This document shows positions 20,791 to 32,101 of a DNA stretch of 64,000 bases, in pieces. The translations under genes and the position numbers were made by a program. Origin of the DNA: Viola odorata (taxonomy: Eukaryota > Streptophyta > Magnoliopsida > Malpighiales > Violaceae); the NCBI GenBank assembly GCA_963691705.1, contig OY829540.1, positions 47,404,158 through 47,468,157 of the forward strand, in the 5' to 3' direction. The notes beneath the pieces are model-generated. The model was not told where the DNA came from and ran no database searches. It saw nothing but the letters and a program-made list of their open reading frames with translations. Positions within the stretch are counted from its first letter, which is position 1. Each line of letters starts with the position of its first letter.

Positions 20791-22830
20791 TGGATACATT
20801 GTGTGCAATCTCAGCACAGTAAATCCTCCAAATATTTCAACAGGGTGAAATTCTAACCAATAGGAAGAAAAGGTGAATCTAGAGAACCAACCACCATGAA
20901 AACATTAATACCTGTTGTGCATCATCAAAAGCTCCAGATCCTTTGAATTTTGAACAACAAATTTCTTAAATCCATTGGGAAGGTAGTGACGAGTCTTCTT
21001 ATCTGTGCCATAACCAATATTGGGCATCAGTGTGACTCCCTTGAACTTCCTTCTGACCCTTGAATCAATACCCTTGGGTCTGTGCCAGCTTGTCTGTCGC
21101 CAAAAAGAGCACATTCAGCAATCAGCAATCAGCAATCAGCAATCAGCATCAACATACAACTGGAAATGCCCAAATGTCAAACACATCTATTAAGATCCAA
21201 GATAATAAACAAAAAGCAAAACTAAATCAAATATTCATGACCAATGAACCAAGAGAGTGAAAAACGTGTCCATAGATCCATCTCAATTACTTTGGCAGTT
21301 CATACCTAAGAAATTCAGGTAGTACAAAAAATGTGGGTAGTAACCAGGCCCTCAAATTAGAAGACACATCAGGGGCTAACCCATAAATTTCAATTTCCGT
21401 GCACATTACCATGCTACCTTCCTAGCATATTCAATCCAGAGCATCGGCTTATTGTGCACGGGTCATATGATTTGAACTAATCAGAAAACACAAACTCCAA
21501 ATCACTCGAGAAAAATACAAATGCTGAAAGGAGTACACTGTTTAAAACAAGGACCATGAAGCAAAGCATCCACAAAAGCAAACATTTTGGGCATAATACT
21601 CAAAATTATTGTACCTGTATTCTTTGTTAATACAACTGAACATAAAAAACTCAAAGCCCTAAATAGAATTCCAATATGACAAGGCAGATCCCAAGCTATG
21701 CTAAACATGATAAAAATCAGAAAAAAGCAAAGGGAAGCACATAACATAATGTGGCTCGCAACCAGGCCCCCAAATCAGGAAGCATCAGAGGGAGCAGACA
21801 TGTTGACCCATATTCAATTTCCGTGTACCATACCATGCTACCTTCATATTAAATCCAGAGCATCGGCTTATTGTATACGGATAATACATTTCAAGACATT
21901 GGAAAAGTTGAACCCAGCTGTATCCTAATTAAAAAAAGAGGAAATAAAATTGTCACATCTCCAAGGCCAGCAATTGTTATCTGCCTAAACAGAATTCTAT
22001 CTGGGTATAACCTTTGCTTCGCCGCAGTAAGGTAACATACATTTCATGCAATAAGACAATCACACTGTTAATGACTCAACGACAAACCTTGTAATAATGA
22101 AATTGACACTCAAACGCAACTCAAAAACAAACAAAACTCTACATCAAATTCTAAAAATCATTAAAAAGAGCAAATCATCCAAAGAAAAAATTATTCAGAA
22201 TAATTAAAGGAGCATGTTTCCATATAGAAGGTATGGATTGACACACAAGGACATAGCCAATGGTGGCAAGTTTTGCATGAAATCTTGTAGGTCGCAACCA
22301 GGCCCCCAAATCAAGAAGCATCAGAGGGAGCAGACATGTTGACCCATAGCATTCAATTTCCGTGTACCATACCATGCTACCTTCAAATAAATCCAGAGCA
22401 ACGGCTTATTGTACACGGATAAGCAAGTTCAAGACATAGGACAAGTGGAAACCAATGGAATAATAATTAAAAAAGAACAAAATTGACCCAACTCCAAGGC
22501 CAGGCAATTGTTATCTTCCTAAACAGAATTCTATTTAGGTATAGCCTACGAAATCTATAACAAAAATCTATTACTTCACGACGGTAAGGTAACAGGCATT
22601 TCATGCAATTATACCCATCAGGACACTATTAATGACTCTACAAGAAACCATCATATGATCAGAAAAGAATCTGAGCGTGAAAAGTAACATCAACTGAAGT
22701 GACTATGTAGAAGAAAGGAGCGACAGGTGTGCGCATATACCTTGACAGAAACCTTCCTGTCACTTTGGGGCCTCTTAAACTGCTTGACCCGCTTCTTCAC
22801 GTTCTTCTTGGTAAGCAAAGGAACAGCCAT
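20788..22830 (-). pseudogene. RPL32: 60S ribosomal protein eL32 gene, truncated in exon 3
   Basis: Exon 1 (22741-22830) starts MAVPLLTKKNVKKRVKQFKR. Exon 2 (20912-21093) contains [36 protein letters not shown] and LELLMMHNR. Exon 3 begins at 20825 ([10 protein letters not shown]) and is intact only to about 20790, where HSP101-derived DNA takes over. GT-AG borders and reading phases all fit. A normal eL32 has about 133 residues, and the last 30 or so (RKRKEIVERA onward) are missing. Read through, the frame continues some 35 foreign residues to a TAG. eL32 is a structural protein of the large cytosolic subunit, so this copy is probably not functional, though promoter, leader intron and exons 1-2 look perfect. 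A recent truncated duplicate is the simplest reading. Confidence 0.88.
21330..22600. repeat. Three diverged tandem copies inside RPL32 intron 1
   Basis: A segment with CAACCAGGCCCCCAAATCA, TTTCCGTG, CCATGCTACCTTC and CAGAGCATCGGCTTATTGT occurs at about 21340-21465, 21752-22035 and 22288-22570. The second and third copies match over nearly 300 bases; the first is shorter. The copies sit 410-530 bases apart, so the intron has grown by internal duplication. Confidence 0.85.
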
Positions 22831-23062
22831 TGTTTCTGCAAAACACAAATTACGAAACCAAAAACAGCATGAATCCTTAAGCATCAAATGAGGAACAGCT
22901 CAAATAGTAACAACACTTGAAATGAGCAGTGTCGATAAGCTAAGCCATTTTCAAGAGATGAACAGAACAGTAGCTGTACCTGATTTGATGGAGGCGCGGC
23001 GCTGCCACTTCGGTTGTAAACCCTGATGGATGGATGGAGCAGCTAGGAGGGCGAGAAGAAAG

Positions 23063-23126
23063 CTAGGGTTTAAGTTATGCTATATAGCAGCCCACAGAAT
23101 TTGGGTTGTATATGGGCTCTGGGCTT
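23063..23126 (-). promoter_or_regulatory. RPL32 core promoter with telo-box and TGGGCY elements
   Basis: On the minus strand: two TGGGCY/AGCCCA site II elements at about 23113-23126 and one at 23088-23094, a CTATATA TATA box at 23081-23087, then AAACCCTAG (telo-box, 23063-23071) in the leader. This is the usual arrangement for plant ribosomal-protein genes. A leader intron (GTACAG... to TTTGCAG, about 22835-22981) precedes the start codon. Confidence 0.75.
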
Positions 23127-24590
23127 GCTTTTAATCCACTATATTTCACTTTTGTGTCAAAATGTGAAATTGAAAATGAATATTTGTTGTGGATTGTTTT
23201 TGCGACTATTGGGATTTATTTTAATTTTCAATAGCTAACAATTAAGTTGACCGAACTTCTTAAGATAAATCCTCCAAGAAAAGAAACAAAAAAAAAAAAA
23301 ACTCTCTAGTTACTGAAATCAGTGAAGTCATCACCCCCGTGGGCCGTGGTAAGTTTGCTATTAATTGGCACTATCACTTCTTGTATGGTAAATATACCTA
23401 GACATGGACCAGCTTAGCCTGTGGGCTGCTCGAGCCTGGCCCATTTTGACAGAGTATATTTAGGCCAGCCAATGCTAAATTTACGATAGAATAATCTCAC
23501 CACATGTATTTTAGAACTTGTGTATCGTTAATTAATTAGAAATTTATTGAAAAAAGAAAAAAGAATAATGCACAAATAATAGCAACACTTTGTTACCTTA
23601 ATTTTAGGCACTGATTGAAGTAGAAAATGATTTTTTACAGAAAAAATATGATAAATAGAAGACACAAATAATGAATATAATACTGTATTTTTCTTTTTCT
23701 TTTTTTTCTTTTCTAGAAAAATGGTAAAAAATAATGAATTTTTGTTTTTTCAGTTTATAAAGTTAGGACTTGAGGCCGGCCAGAAAGCCCACAATCCCAC
23801 ACAGACCTGACCCGACTTGAATTTAAGCTTAGAGAATTGTTATTAAAGTCCGATCAAGTGGTAAAAAGTTTAGCCCAACTCGGCAATATTCAGGTTTAAT
23901 CGTAAATGGGTTTTTTTTTTTTTTTATGTTGGCTGAACGCCAATGTAGCCCAATATTGAAAGCATTTCTAATGTTCTAGGAAGAACCGTTTATTTATCAT
24001 ACCGGAAACTTGTTAGTAACATATTTTAGGATTCAATGGATTCTACCTACCGGTGGTAATATGAACACCATCCATATATCTGTCCTATTCGCTCATTTAG
24101 ACTAGATATAAACATCAATTTTAATCTCATTTAATAAACGAATCGGGTCAGATTCATCCCGTTCTACACACGAACAGATAAAATAAATTCGATGGGTTCT
24201 CGTATGTCCATTAATTATTTAATTATTTTTTACCATATTATTTAATTTTAAAAAAAAACCTATATTTTGCTAATATTTTCTAACTCAATGTCTAAGTCTA
24301 AGTTAGCCTTGTTATGTAACTGTAACCCGACATCTACTGTGCAGCAAACCACCATCTACTATATAAAATAAATAGTGTGCATGTAAGTGGCTGTCTCGGA
24401 GTCAGGTTCTAAACCAGAAAGTTGGGTTCAGCTGGGTTAGAACTAAAAAGCTACAGTATTTTAGTTGTTTGGTAACCGCCATTTGAAATGGGAGCTCATT
24501 TTTCAAACCAAGGGAAACCCTGGTTTTGGAAAAGGAGCAAAAAGCTCCAACCTCAAAATCTTAGTTTTGAGAAGGACACGGGAAGCTGAG
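23127..24590. other. Non-coding DNA with decayed hAT-like MITE pieces
   Basis: No gene. 23395-23905 has GGCCCGAGC-style inverted words (GGGCTGCTCGAGCC, GGCCGGCCAGAAAGCCC) of an old hAT MITE. 24045-24260 resembles one half of the intact element at 33175-33618 (GGTGGTAATATG, AATAAACGAAT). 24396-24590 is MITE-like and is interrupted by the hAT element at 24591. Ends and target duplications of the old pieces are not recoverable. Confidence 0.4.
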
Positions 24591-25003
24591 CAGTGACGGA
24601 GCTAGGAATCGATGTTTGGAGAGGGGGGGCGACAGTGATAGATTTAGGATTTGTATTCAGGGGGTGCGGGGGTAGCCCCCCGAATTTTTTTTTGAGTATT
24701 TTAAAGGGAAGTTAAACAAACTGAACGAATTGAACACTTTCTTTTTAAAAAAATATATTGAGACGTTGGGTTTTGTTTAGAGAAGGATTAGGAGTTAAAG
24801 TTTCAATTTTGGGAAAATTTGGAGGTGATTAGAGTGGTTTAATGGAGGAAATTTGGTTGCCGGAGAGGGAGAGTACGGGTTGGAAATTTTGAGTGCACAT
24901 TTTTTTTTTAATCACTAATATACTAATGACATATATTAAAAAAAAAATTAAAAAGTTTGGGGTGGCCATAGCCTCCTCTGGTCATAACGTGGCTCCGTCC
25001 CTG
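24591..25003. mobile_element. hAT-type MITE with perfect 8-bp target duplication
   Basis: Imperfect terminal inverted repeats: CAGTGACGGAGCTAG at the left, and CAGGGACGGAGCCAC read inward from the right. They are flanked by AAGCTGAG at 24583-24590 and 25004-25011. The element is 413 bp with a GGGGGTGCGGGGG motif near the left end and no coding capacity. It has inserted into an older MITE-like sequence that resumes at 25012. Confidence 0.92.
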
Positions 25004-25213
25004 AAGCTGAGATACTTTTATTTTGGACAAAAATATTGAGGGCATTCCTTCTTAATTACAAATATACCACATGTAAATAAACAAAAAATATTGTGTCTGT
25101 TTAGGATTGCGTTCCTTTTTAATTATAAGTTTTCACATATATACTCTGTGTCTATTTAGGATTGCGTTCTTTTTTCCGTCGTAGACCAAAGTTGTTCCTG
25201 CACACAATCTCAT

Positions 25214-25455
25214 AAATAGTCTTTTATATTGTACCATAGTACTCCCTCCGTTTTCAAATAATTGACACTTTACTGTTTATGCACGTGTTTCGAGGAGGCC
25301 AAATGGCTCACTATTTGACCCCAAAAAAATCCGTACTTTTTCTCGGACGTACACGTAGTGAGCCATTCGGCCTCCTCGAAACGCGTGCATAAACAGTAAA
25401 GTGTCAATTATTCGAAAACGGAGGGAGTACTATGGTACAATATAAAAGACTATTT
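25214..25455. mobile_element. Stowaway-like foldback element, 242-bp near-perfect palindrome
   Basis: Arms of about 100 bases are almost perfectly complementary around a loop of some 45 bases (near 25305-25350). The inner part has Stowaway-type ends, CTCCCTCCGTTTTC at 25242 and GAAAACGGAGGGAG ending at 25427, each next to TA. The complementarity continues about 28 bases outside both TAs (AAATAGTCTTTTATATTG and its complement), which a plain Stowaway would not show. Confidence 0.85.
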
Positions 25456-26039
25456 AGTGCATTAATATTTTTGAATTTCTACACATACAAAAAATTTATT
25501 GATTTATTTCCTTATTTTCTGAAAATTTTATATTATTTTTAGAATTTTCAGAATTTTTTATAATATTTTCTGATTTTTAAAGATTTGTTTACAGTATTTG
25601 TTTTCTTATTTTCTGAATTTTTAAATTTTCATGATTTTCTTGTTTTATTATTTTCTGAAGTATTTTCATTTTTGATGTATTTTTGAACTTTTTTTTATTT
25701 TCTGAATTTTGTATATTTTTAAAACTCAAAGGACGAAAAAAAAATTATTTTGTCCGGTAGATATTAAATAGTGATATATAATTGAAATTAATTTAATAAT
25801 TTTAAATTTATCAATTTGTTCAATGCTTGTAATATTTTTATTTTTATATTTATTTTATCTTCAGTTGTTATTATTAATAACGATAAAATTTTAAGTAGTT
25901 TTATCATGATATTAAATTTCTAAAAAATATTGAGCATAATTGGAAGAATAATTTCATAAATAGATGCTTGGGAAAATATTACAATATTATGTAGAATAGG
26001 ACATTAAACTTGCAACTGAAATAAAACTACAATGATAAT
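25456..26039. other. AT-rich non-coding DNA
   Basis: T-rich DNA with the repeated word TTATTTTCTGAA. Words from 25470-25520 recur at 26755-26815. Nothing coding is seen. Confidence 0.6.
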
Positions 26040-26760
26040 TATAAAATATTATAATGTATATCGACCATTTTATTTTTTTAACCAGTATTAATTTTATTAA
26101 ATAAAGAAAGTAAATTATTAGAAGTAAAAAAGAGAAGACATAATTAGCATATTCATTCTATTTATTTGAAGTTTTCTAACTCGCGTTATTTTTATTAAAT
26201 AAATGTTGTGAATCAAGAATCAAAGAGAAAAGACCTGATTGAAGTAGGTTGATCCGCATAAACGTTATAAAATAAAATAAGTGAATCAGAAGATAAAAAG
26301 AAAAGACTAATAATTTTAAAATGTAGATGGTGATTATACTTGAAAATTGTCACAGTATAAGTTTATGATGTGTATCGACCATTTGAAGTTAGATGAAACG
26401 CTGTAATTTAATAAATAAAGAAATTGAATTATAAATTAAAACGAAAAGACATGGTTAGCATATTCGTTCTATTTAGTTGAAGTTTGCTAACCCGTATAAA
26501 TCTTATTAAATAAAAGAATTGAATTAGAAGGTAAAAAAAGGAAGATATGATTGAAAGAGGGTGACCCCCTATGAACGTTAATAAATAAAATAAGTGAATA
26601 AGAAGGTAAAAATAAAAAATCTAGTTAGAATATTCGCTGCATTTATTTGAAATTGGATGACCCGCATAAAGTTAAATAAAAGTTATCTTAATTAGAAGGT
26701 AAGAAGAACAAACCTGGTTGAAGTTCGTTGACCCGCATATTTTGTTAAAGTTTGAAATAA
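26040..26760. repeat. Irregular repeats of an AT-rich unit, three or more copies
   Basis: Words such as GCATATTC(A/G)TTCTATTT, TTGAAGTTTGCTAACCCG, TTAAATAAA and AGAAGGTAAAAA recur in order near 26145, 26455 and 26630. TGACCCGCAT-like ends also recur. Copies are diverged and unequal in length. No coding sequence is seen. Confidence 0.65.
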
Positions 26761-29547
26761 TATTTTTGAATTTCTGCAAAATATTAATTAATTGATTTAT
26801 TTTCTTATTTTCTGGATTTTTTTTAATATTTTCGGATTTTTTAATTTTGTTTTCAGAAATTTTTATATTATTTTAAGATTTTTAAATTTTGAATTTTAAA
26901 CATTTCCTTTTTTTTAAGTCCGTTTCACCACCCTTAAAATTTCTACCGATCCCATTTTGAATCAACTGCGTCTCTGACTGTTTTTGTTTTTTTTGTTTTT
27001 TCAGTTAGGTAACAAAAGCTATAAGTGTAGATATGATATAAACAATATCAGTCTTCATTCATTAGTACAAATCGGACAAGCAGATCATATATGAAATAAA
27101 TTAAAATTAAGAATTGAGAAGGTTTGTGAACATAAAATGAAGGTTTTTGACTCTTAAACACTTAGATTAATTAGTATAAAGTTATTCTAGCATAATCAAG
27201 CTTTAGGTATATAATTGTATTAAAAATTTGTAAATTGTGAGGGAGAGTTTTACGATCCTTAGAGATCCTGCCCGGTTTAAATCCATAATAATCGACACTA
27301 AATATAGTATAATTGGATTACCGGATAGTTTTAATCAAAAAATAAAAATATAATTTATTTGTATTTAAAATTTTAAAAAATATATATTTAAAATAAATTT
27401 CTAATAAAGAAGAATTTTCTAATATATACGTCAAGCAATTTAATTTTTGCAGGGATTATTTGTTTTTTTTTTGGGCTTGGTACGATTGGTCAGTATTTCG
27501 GGATATAAATGGTATCAACCTTATTCGTTTGTCGTTAATTAAATTTGGATCTACGAAAGAACGGAAAGTATTATTAGTTTCCAGCTACTTTTCTTTGGTA
27601 CAATTATTAGTTTTTACTCGTGTACCATCTCAACAGATACTAATTTCGTCCAAATATTTTTCGCTAATAGTGTTTATTTGCAACTAAAAGTGAACCGAAA
27701 AATTAATTTTTTCTTTTCTTTTTTTTGCCAATCTTCCTATTTTTCCTACTGGTATATATAAAGAGAATTATATTGCATCATCTTAATTAAATGTACTACA
27801 ATTTTAATTAAATTAATCTCATAACATGTTAGTATTGACGTGACCTTTTCAACCAGGGATCATGTGCACTCACAGTACAATTTTGACGTTGTTGGGGCTC
27901 TAACATCGTACAATTATTGAGTGATTTTTAAGCCCTGAATCCTTTTAGGTGTTCCGGGTCCAATCGAGTTAATTTTGGAAAGAGAATCGAATTGAACCGT
28001 ATTGAATTTAAAAAAAATATGAGGAGAATATAGCTAATGAGTTTCAAACTCATAACTTTAAAGAAAACAACTATGCATTTAATCACTCGAATCAAGATTA
28101 ATTATTGATATGAGGAAGCATAAATATTATAATATATATAGACACAGTTTAACCCAATTTATCGATCAATTTTTTATTTTTAAATAAAAAGAACCGGATC
28201 AAACCGTTTATTTTCATTTTCAAGGTTCTCCCCCATACAATTGTAAAAAAATAAAACTCAGATTGAATTTAACCGAATTAGCTGATCCAATTCGGTCCGG
28301 TTTTTATACAACCCAGATTATTTTACCATCAAAATCTCACAGTGCAGCGAAGGAAACAAAATTCTCAAATTTCACCTTTAGTTGGCTCAAACTATCATGT
28401 ATATTTTACTACATGACCCCATACGTGGGCCCCACGTTTGGTCTCGTTGGCTTGGCCCCATATGCGATGGATATGTATACATGATGATGTGTCACTACAG
28501 GTTCCATATGAAAATTTAAAAAGTATACATTTTTTTAGTGCCCTGTAATTTTTAATTCTTCAAAAACAATATGATAAGGTATCAAGTTAGATAATTAGGT
28601 GTCATACGAAGATAAAGATAAAGACATGTATTTTCTTTGAATATAAAATTACATTTTCAGGGCTACTTGAGATTTATGTAAGAAAATCTGTAATCCCTTA
28701 TAAACTATATGTTTCTTATAAATGAATGTTTAAAGTGATTCAAAATTTACAATTACCATGCTTTTATAAAGAGACTAATCAAGTTATGTTTTTAGTTTTT
28801 TTAATGGATCAGTTCAATTTGAATAAAAATGATTTAAATCTGATGAACTATAAAATCTTAAGATTCTTAAATGAGAGAAAAAAAGTATTTTCTTCAATCA
28901 AATTACTTAAATATTTGTGATTTAGATTTAAAAATATATCATTTCTTTAATCAAGTAATTTCTTTTTATAATCATAGGACCATAGTCGGTGGTCACTCAC
29001 ACTGGCCAACTACTTTTGATGTGGTTAGAACTTTATAATTTCTTTATTTTAACTCTTATTACATAAGATGTAATCCATTTTCCAAGTTAACATGTTTCAT
29101 TTTTATTTTTAAACTAATTTTTTAATCTATTCTTACTTCACGATTCATAATTTTTCTCCCCAAAATGAGGATTCAATTACCACACTAAAAGTATCTAGCC
29201 ACTTTAGATACGCAACACAACTTTTCCACCACGGTATAGCTACAAATTGTCTCCCAAGGTTGAAGGTTGTAAAGTGGGAAAACTTGATTAATAATTGAAA
29301 TATTTAGGATAACTTTCTAATAGATTGCATTTTCTCCAAAATCTGATCTAAGGGCCGAAATAAATTCTGACAAAATCATCAAATTTGAAAATTCTACTAG
29401 AAGTAATTCTGACCATTAGATCAATTATGAAAGAAAGTAGAATCTATTTATGAAGCAATCCCAAACAGACCCACGAATATTATTGGTTATGAAATAGGGA
29501 GTAGTAACATTGTTGATCTTATATTCCACATTATTGATAGTTTCTAT
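26761..29547. other. AT-rich intergenic DNA, no gene seen
   Basis: No supported gene; short frames near 27460, 28263 and 28726 match nothing and have no gene context. 27950-28310 has AACCGGATCAAACCG/GGTCCGGTTTTT words of a decayed MITE. ATAATCGACACTAAATATA at 27290 has an inverted counterpart near 30835, but both are too AT-rich to call an element. Confidence 0.5.
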
Positions 29548-30287
29548 CAAGATTTTAAAAACTGAACCGGGTGATTGAACCGAAAACCTTAAAGGTTCAA
29601 GGTTTAGAAATTCAATTGGAGTCGGAACGTGATCAAACCAGGTTCAATATTTTTTTTTAAAATTGATTATATGATTAATTATCATGGAACTACAATCTCA
29701 TGTATATTTAATTAATAGTATTAAATAATTATATATATTAAATAATATTATCTAATTAATAATATTAAATATATATATATATATTAATTCATTTTTCTGA
29801 AAGATGTAATTTTTTTATTTACCTAGAACCATTGATTTTGAAGTTGATTATGAAAATATAAAAACCAATTTGGAATTTTATAAATATATTGACACAATAT
29901 GTAATTTCAAAATTATAGTTTTTAATTGAAATAACTAAATAAATATGAAAAAAAATACAAAACAATAGAATAATATTTAGGTCATTTAGAGACTTATTTG
30001 TCGATCCAAACAGTTGATATTTGATCAATCTTGTTAGAAATGTATCCTCAAAATTTGAGATTGATCCAATGATTAACTCAAAAGTTATGTCTATTTTAAG
30101 TCAGAAGTAAAAAAAAAAAAATCAAACCGATTAAACTTGTAAATCGAGAATGGTTCACCTAATTCATCGATTTAACCGGTTAGGTCACCAATTCAACTCA
30201 AATTCTTTTTCCGGTCAAAACCGGATCAAAAACTCGACCAGTTTCTAATTTTACCGGCTAATCTGATCCGGTTTTTCTAAACCATTG
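29548..30287. mobile_element. Probable decayed hAT-like MITE
   Basis: The left end CAAGATTTTAAAAACTGAAC and the right end (read inward CAATGGTTTAGAAAAACCGG) are related inverted repeats. ACCGG words are clustered near both ends, as in the CAAGGTTTT-type hAT MITE at 35070. The flanking 8-mers GTTTCTAT and GTTATGTA do not match, so the duplication has decayed or an edge is wrong. Confidence 0.5.
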
Positions 30288-31387
30288 GTTATGTATTAGT
30301 GCCTCAGTTAGACACTCTTATTTACTTAATAAGTAGAGTTAAATTATTTTCATTTACAACATATAGGTTTTCAGTGTAAATAACTGGAAACAACTTAAAT
30401 TATCAAAGAATAAGAAGAGAGAAAAATAAGACAGCCCCCTTGCAGCCATGCAAGACCTTTGAATAATTGAATAATCATTTGTTTGAGAAAATAATAAGTT
30501 TGGTTTAACAGTGAAGATGAATGAACAGCTTGGAATTTCTTTTAATAGAATTAAAAACAGTCGTCTTCAGTCCAGATTGAAACTGATTGATTTTTATTTA
30601 TTTTTTCACTTGCACAAAAATATAAAGGATAAGAAGGGTACACATATATATACGTGGCGAAACATGAAGAAAAATGTAGTTGACGGAGAAAACAATACAA
30701 GATATTATTGTTCTTTTTTAAACCAGAAAAGATAATTATTGTCTAAAATATTCTAGACAATTCTCATAGCCTAAAAAAAACAAGAAAAGATATTGAGGAA
30801 AAATGGATTTTTTTTCCTAGTAATTTAGTCATTATATTTAGTGTCGACTATTTTAAATTTGAATTAGATAAGACTTCAAAATATTTATTATAAAATCTTT
30901 AATTAAATATAATTTTTGTTATTTATATACGTATAGCTCTTGCTCTTATTAAATTAGTGGGTTAATTACTTGCAAACAAGATTTCTCTTAATAAGTAGAA
31001 TCAAGATTAGTAGATTAATCAAGAATATACGTATGTGCTCATGCATGCCTAAATAAACCTCTTTTTTTGGGGTAGGGATCTTGACTTAGTGCCCGCACTT
31101 TAATTAAACTTGTAATTGATTGAAAAGAAAAGGTAGACTTTGATACTTTGATTCGATGTATTTGTTTATCAACAAATCAAATTATAATCCAGTTCAGAAA
31201 ACATTAAGTTTGTGATTTTTTAATTGTGAAAGATAAATCATGACCAGGTCGGCTGGTCCAAGTAGAAAGGGTTGAAATCCTTTAATTAAAAATTAAAATC
31301 CGAGCCTCATATAATCTGTAAATTAATAGACCACCCAATTATCTTTTAATAAATCAACTCGGTATAAATATAGTTGGAAATTTTTTG
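30288..31387. other. AT-rich intergenic DNA
   Basis: A 74-codon frame at 30511-30735 has no family resemblance and lies in AT-rich DNA. I see no supported gene, RNA gene or element. Confidence 0.5.
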
Positions 31388-31680
31388 ATGGATAAAATTG
31401 GTATTTTACCATCATAGTTGAACCGATTTAACTATATAATAATTATATTGATTGAGCGGTACAACTTAACGGATGCGTAAACGAACCAAATATAATTTTT
31501 CTATTCAACAAATTGGGATGGGAACGTTCAAAACTTAAATCGGTTCGGTTCTTATAATCCGTTGAATAAAAAAATTATATTTAATTCGTTTATACGTCCA
31601 TTAAATTGTACTGCTCAATCAATATGATTATTATATAGTTAATTCGGTTTAACGTAAAATGCCAATTCCCATCCCAATTC
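31388..31680. repeat. Foldback repeat with ~120-base arms
   Basis: The left arm (about 31390-31510) and right arm (about 31560-31680) are inverted copies with scattered mismatches: AACTATATAATAATTATATT, ATTGAGC(G/A)GTACAA and TATAATTTTT words mirror each other. The loop of about 50 bases carries GGGATGGGAACG, and the right outer edge has a similar GGGATGGGAATT. The end and target duplication are not clear. Confidence 0.7.
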
Positions 31681-31903
31681 CTTCCGGTAGCTCAGTTTAT
31701 ATTATTAATTTTTTTAACTTGGCCCCCAAAAAATAAAAACAAGATGGTAAACGTGGGTGAAACAAAAAGAAAGAAAAGTTGAAGTTGAAGTAGTTGACGG
31801 AGAAAAACATGGGAAAAAAACCAGGTTAAAAAACGAATATTCTGTAATTTACTAGTAGTTTCTGTCCCAACGCGACCTAACATCTCTGTCCTCTCCTCCT
31901 GCT

Positions 31904-31910
31904 TATAAAT
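31904..31910 (+). promoter_or_regulatory. TATA box of the zinc-ribbon gene
   Basis: TATAAAT about 190 bases before the start codon, followed by a C- and CA-rich leader typical of plant 5' UTRs. No intron is needed to reach the start. Confidence 0.55.
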
Positions 31911-32101
31911 GACATAAATTCTCTGACTCTCCTCCACGTTGCCTACTCAGTTATCACAGTTTCCAACTCAGTCCCCACACTCCGTCTCCATCACATATCA
32001 ACAACAACAACAAACAACTTATCCATCTCTGGTTTTTCTTTTCCTTATTTTGGTTTTCTTGCGTGCAAAATCAAGAAAATCTAACCAAAATCAAGAAAGC
32101 C

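Noticed and set aside
17527..24590. One large transposon carrying the four-gene mosaic, bounded by the two GTTTGG-style sequences
   Set aside because: The two outer sequences look like MITE ends of the same general style, but I could not align them as terminal inverted repeats or find matching target duplications.
27280..30860. A 3.5-kb element bounded by TCGACACTAAATATA inverted repeats
   Set aside because: Only about 40 AT-rich bases match, no target duplication was found and the interior has no shared features.
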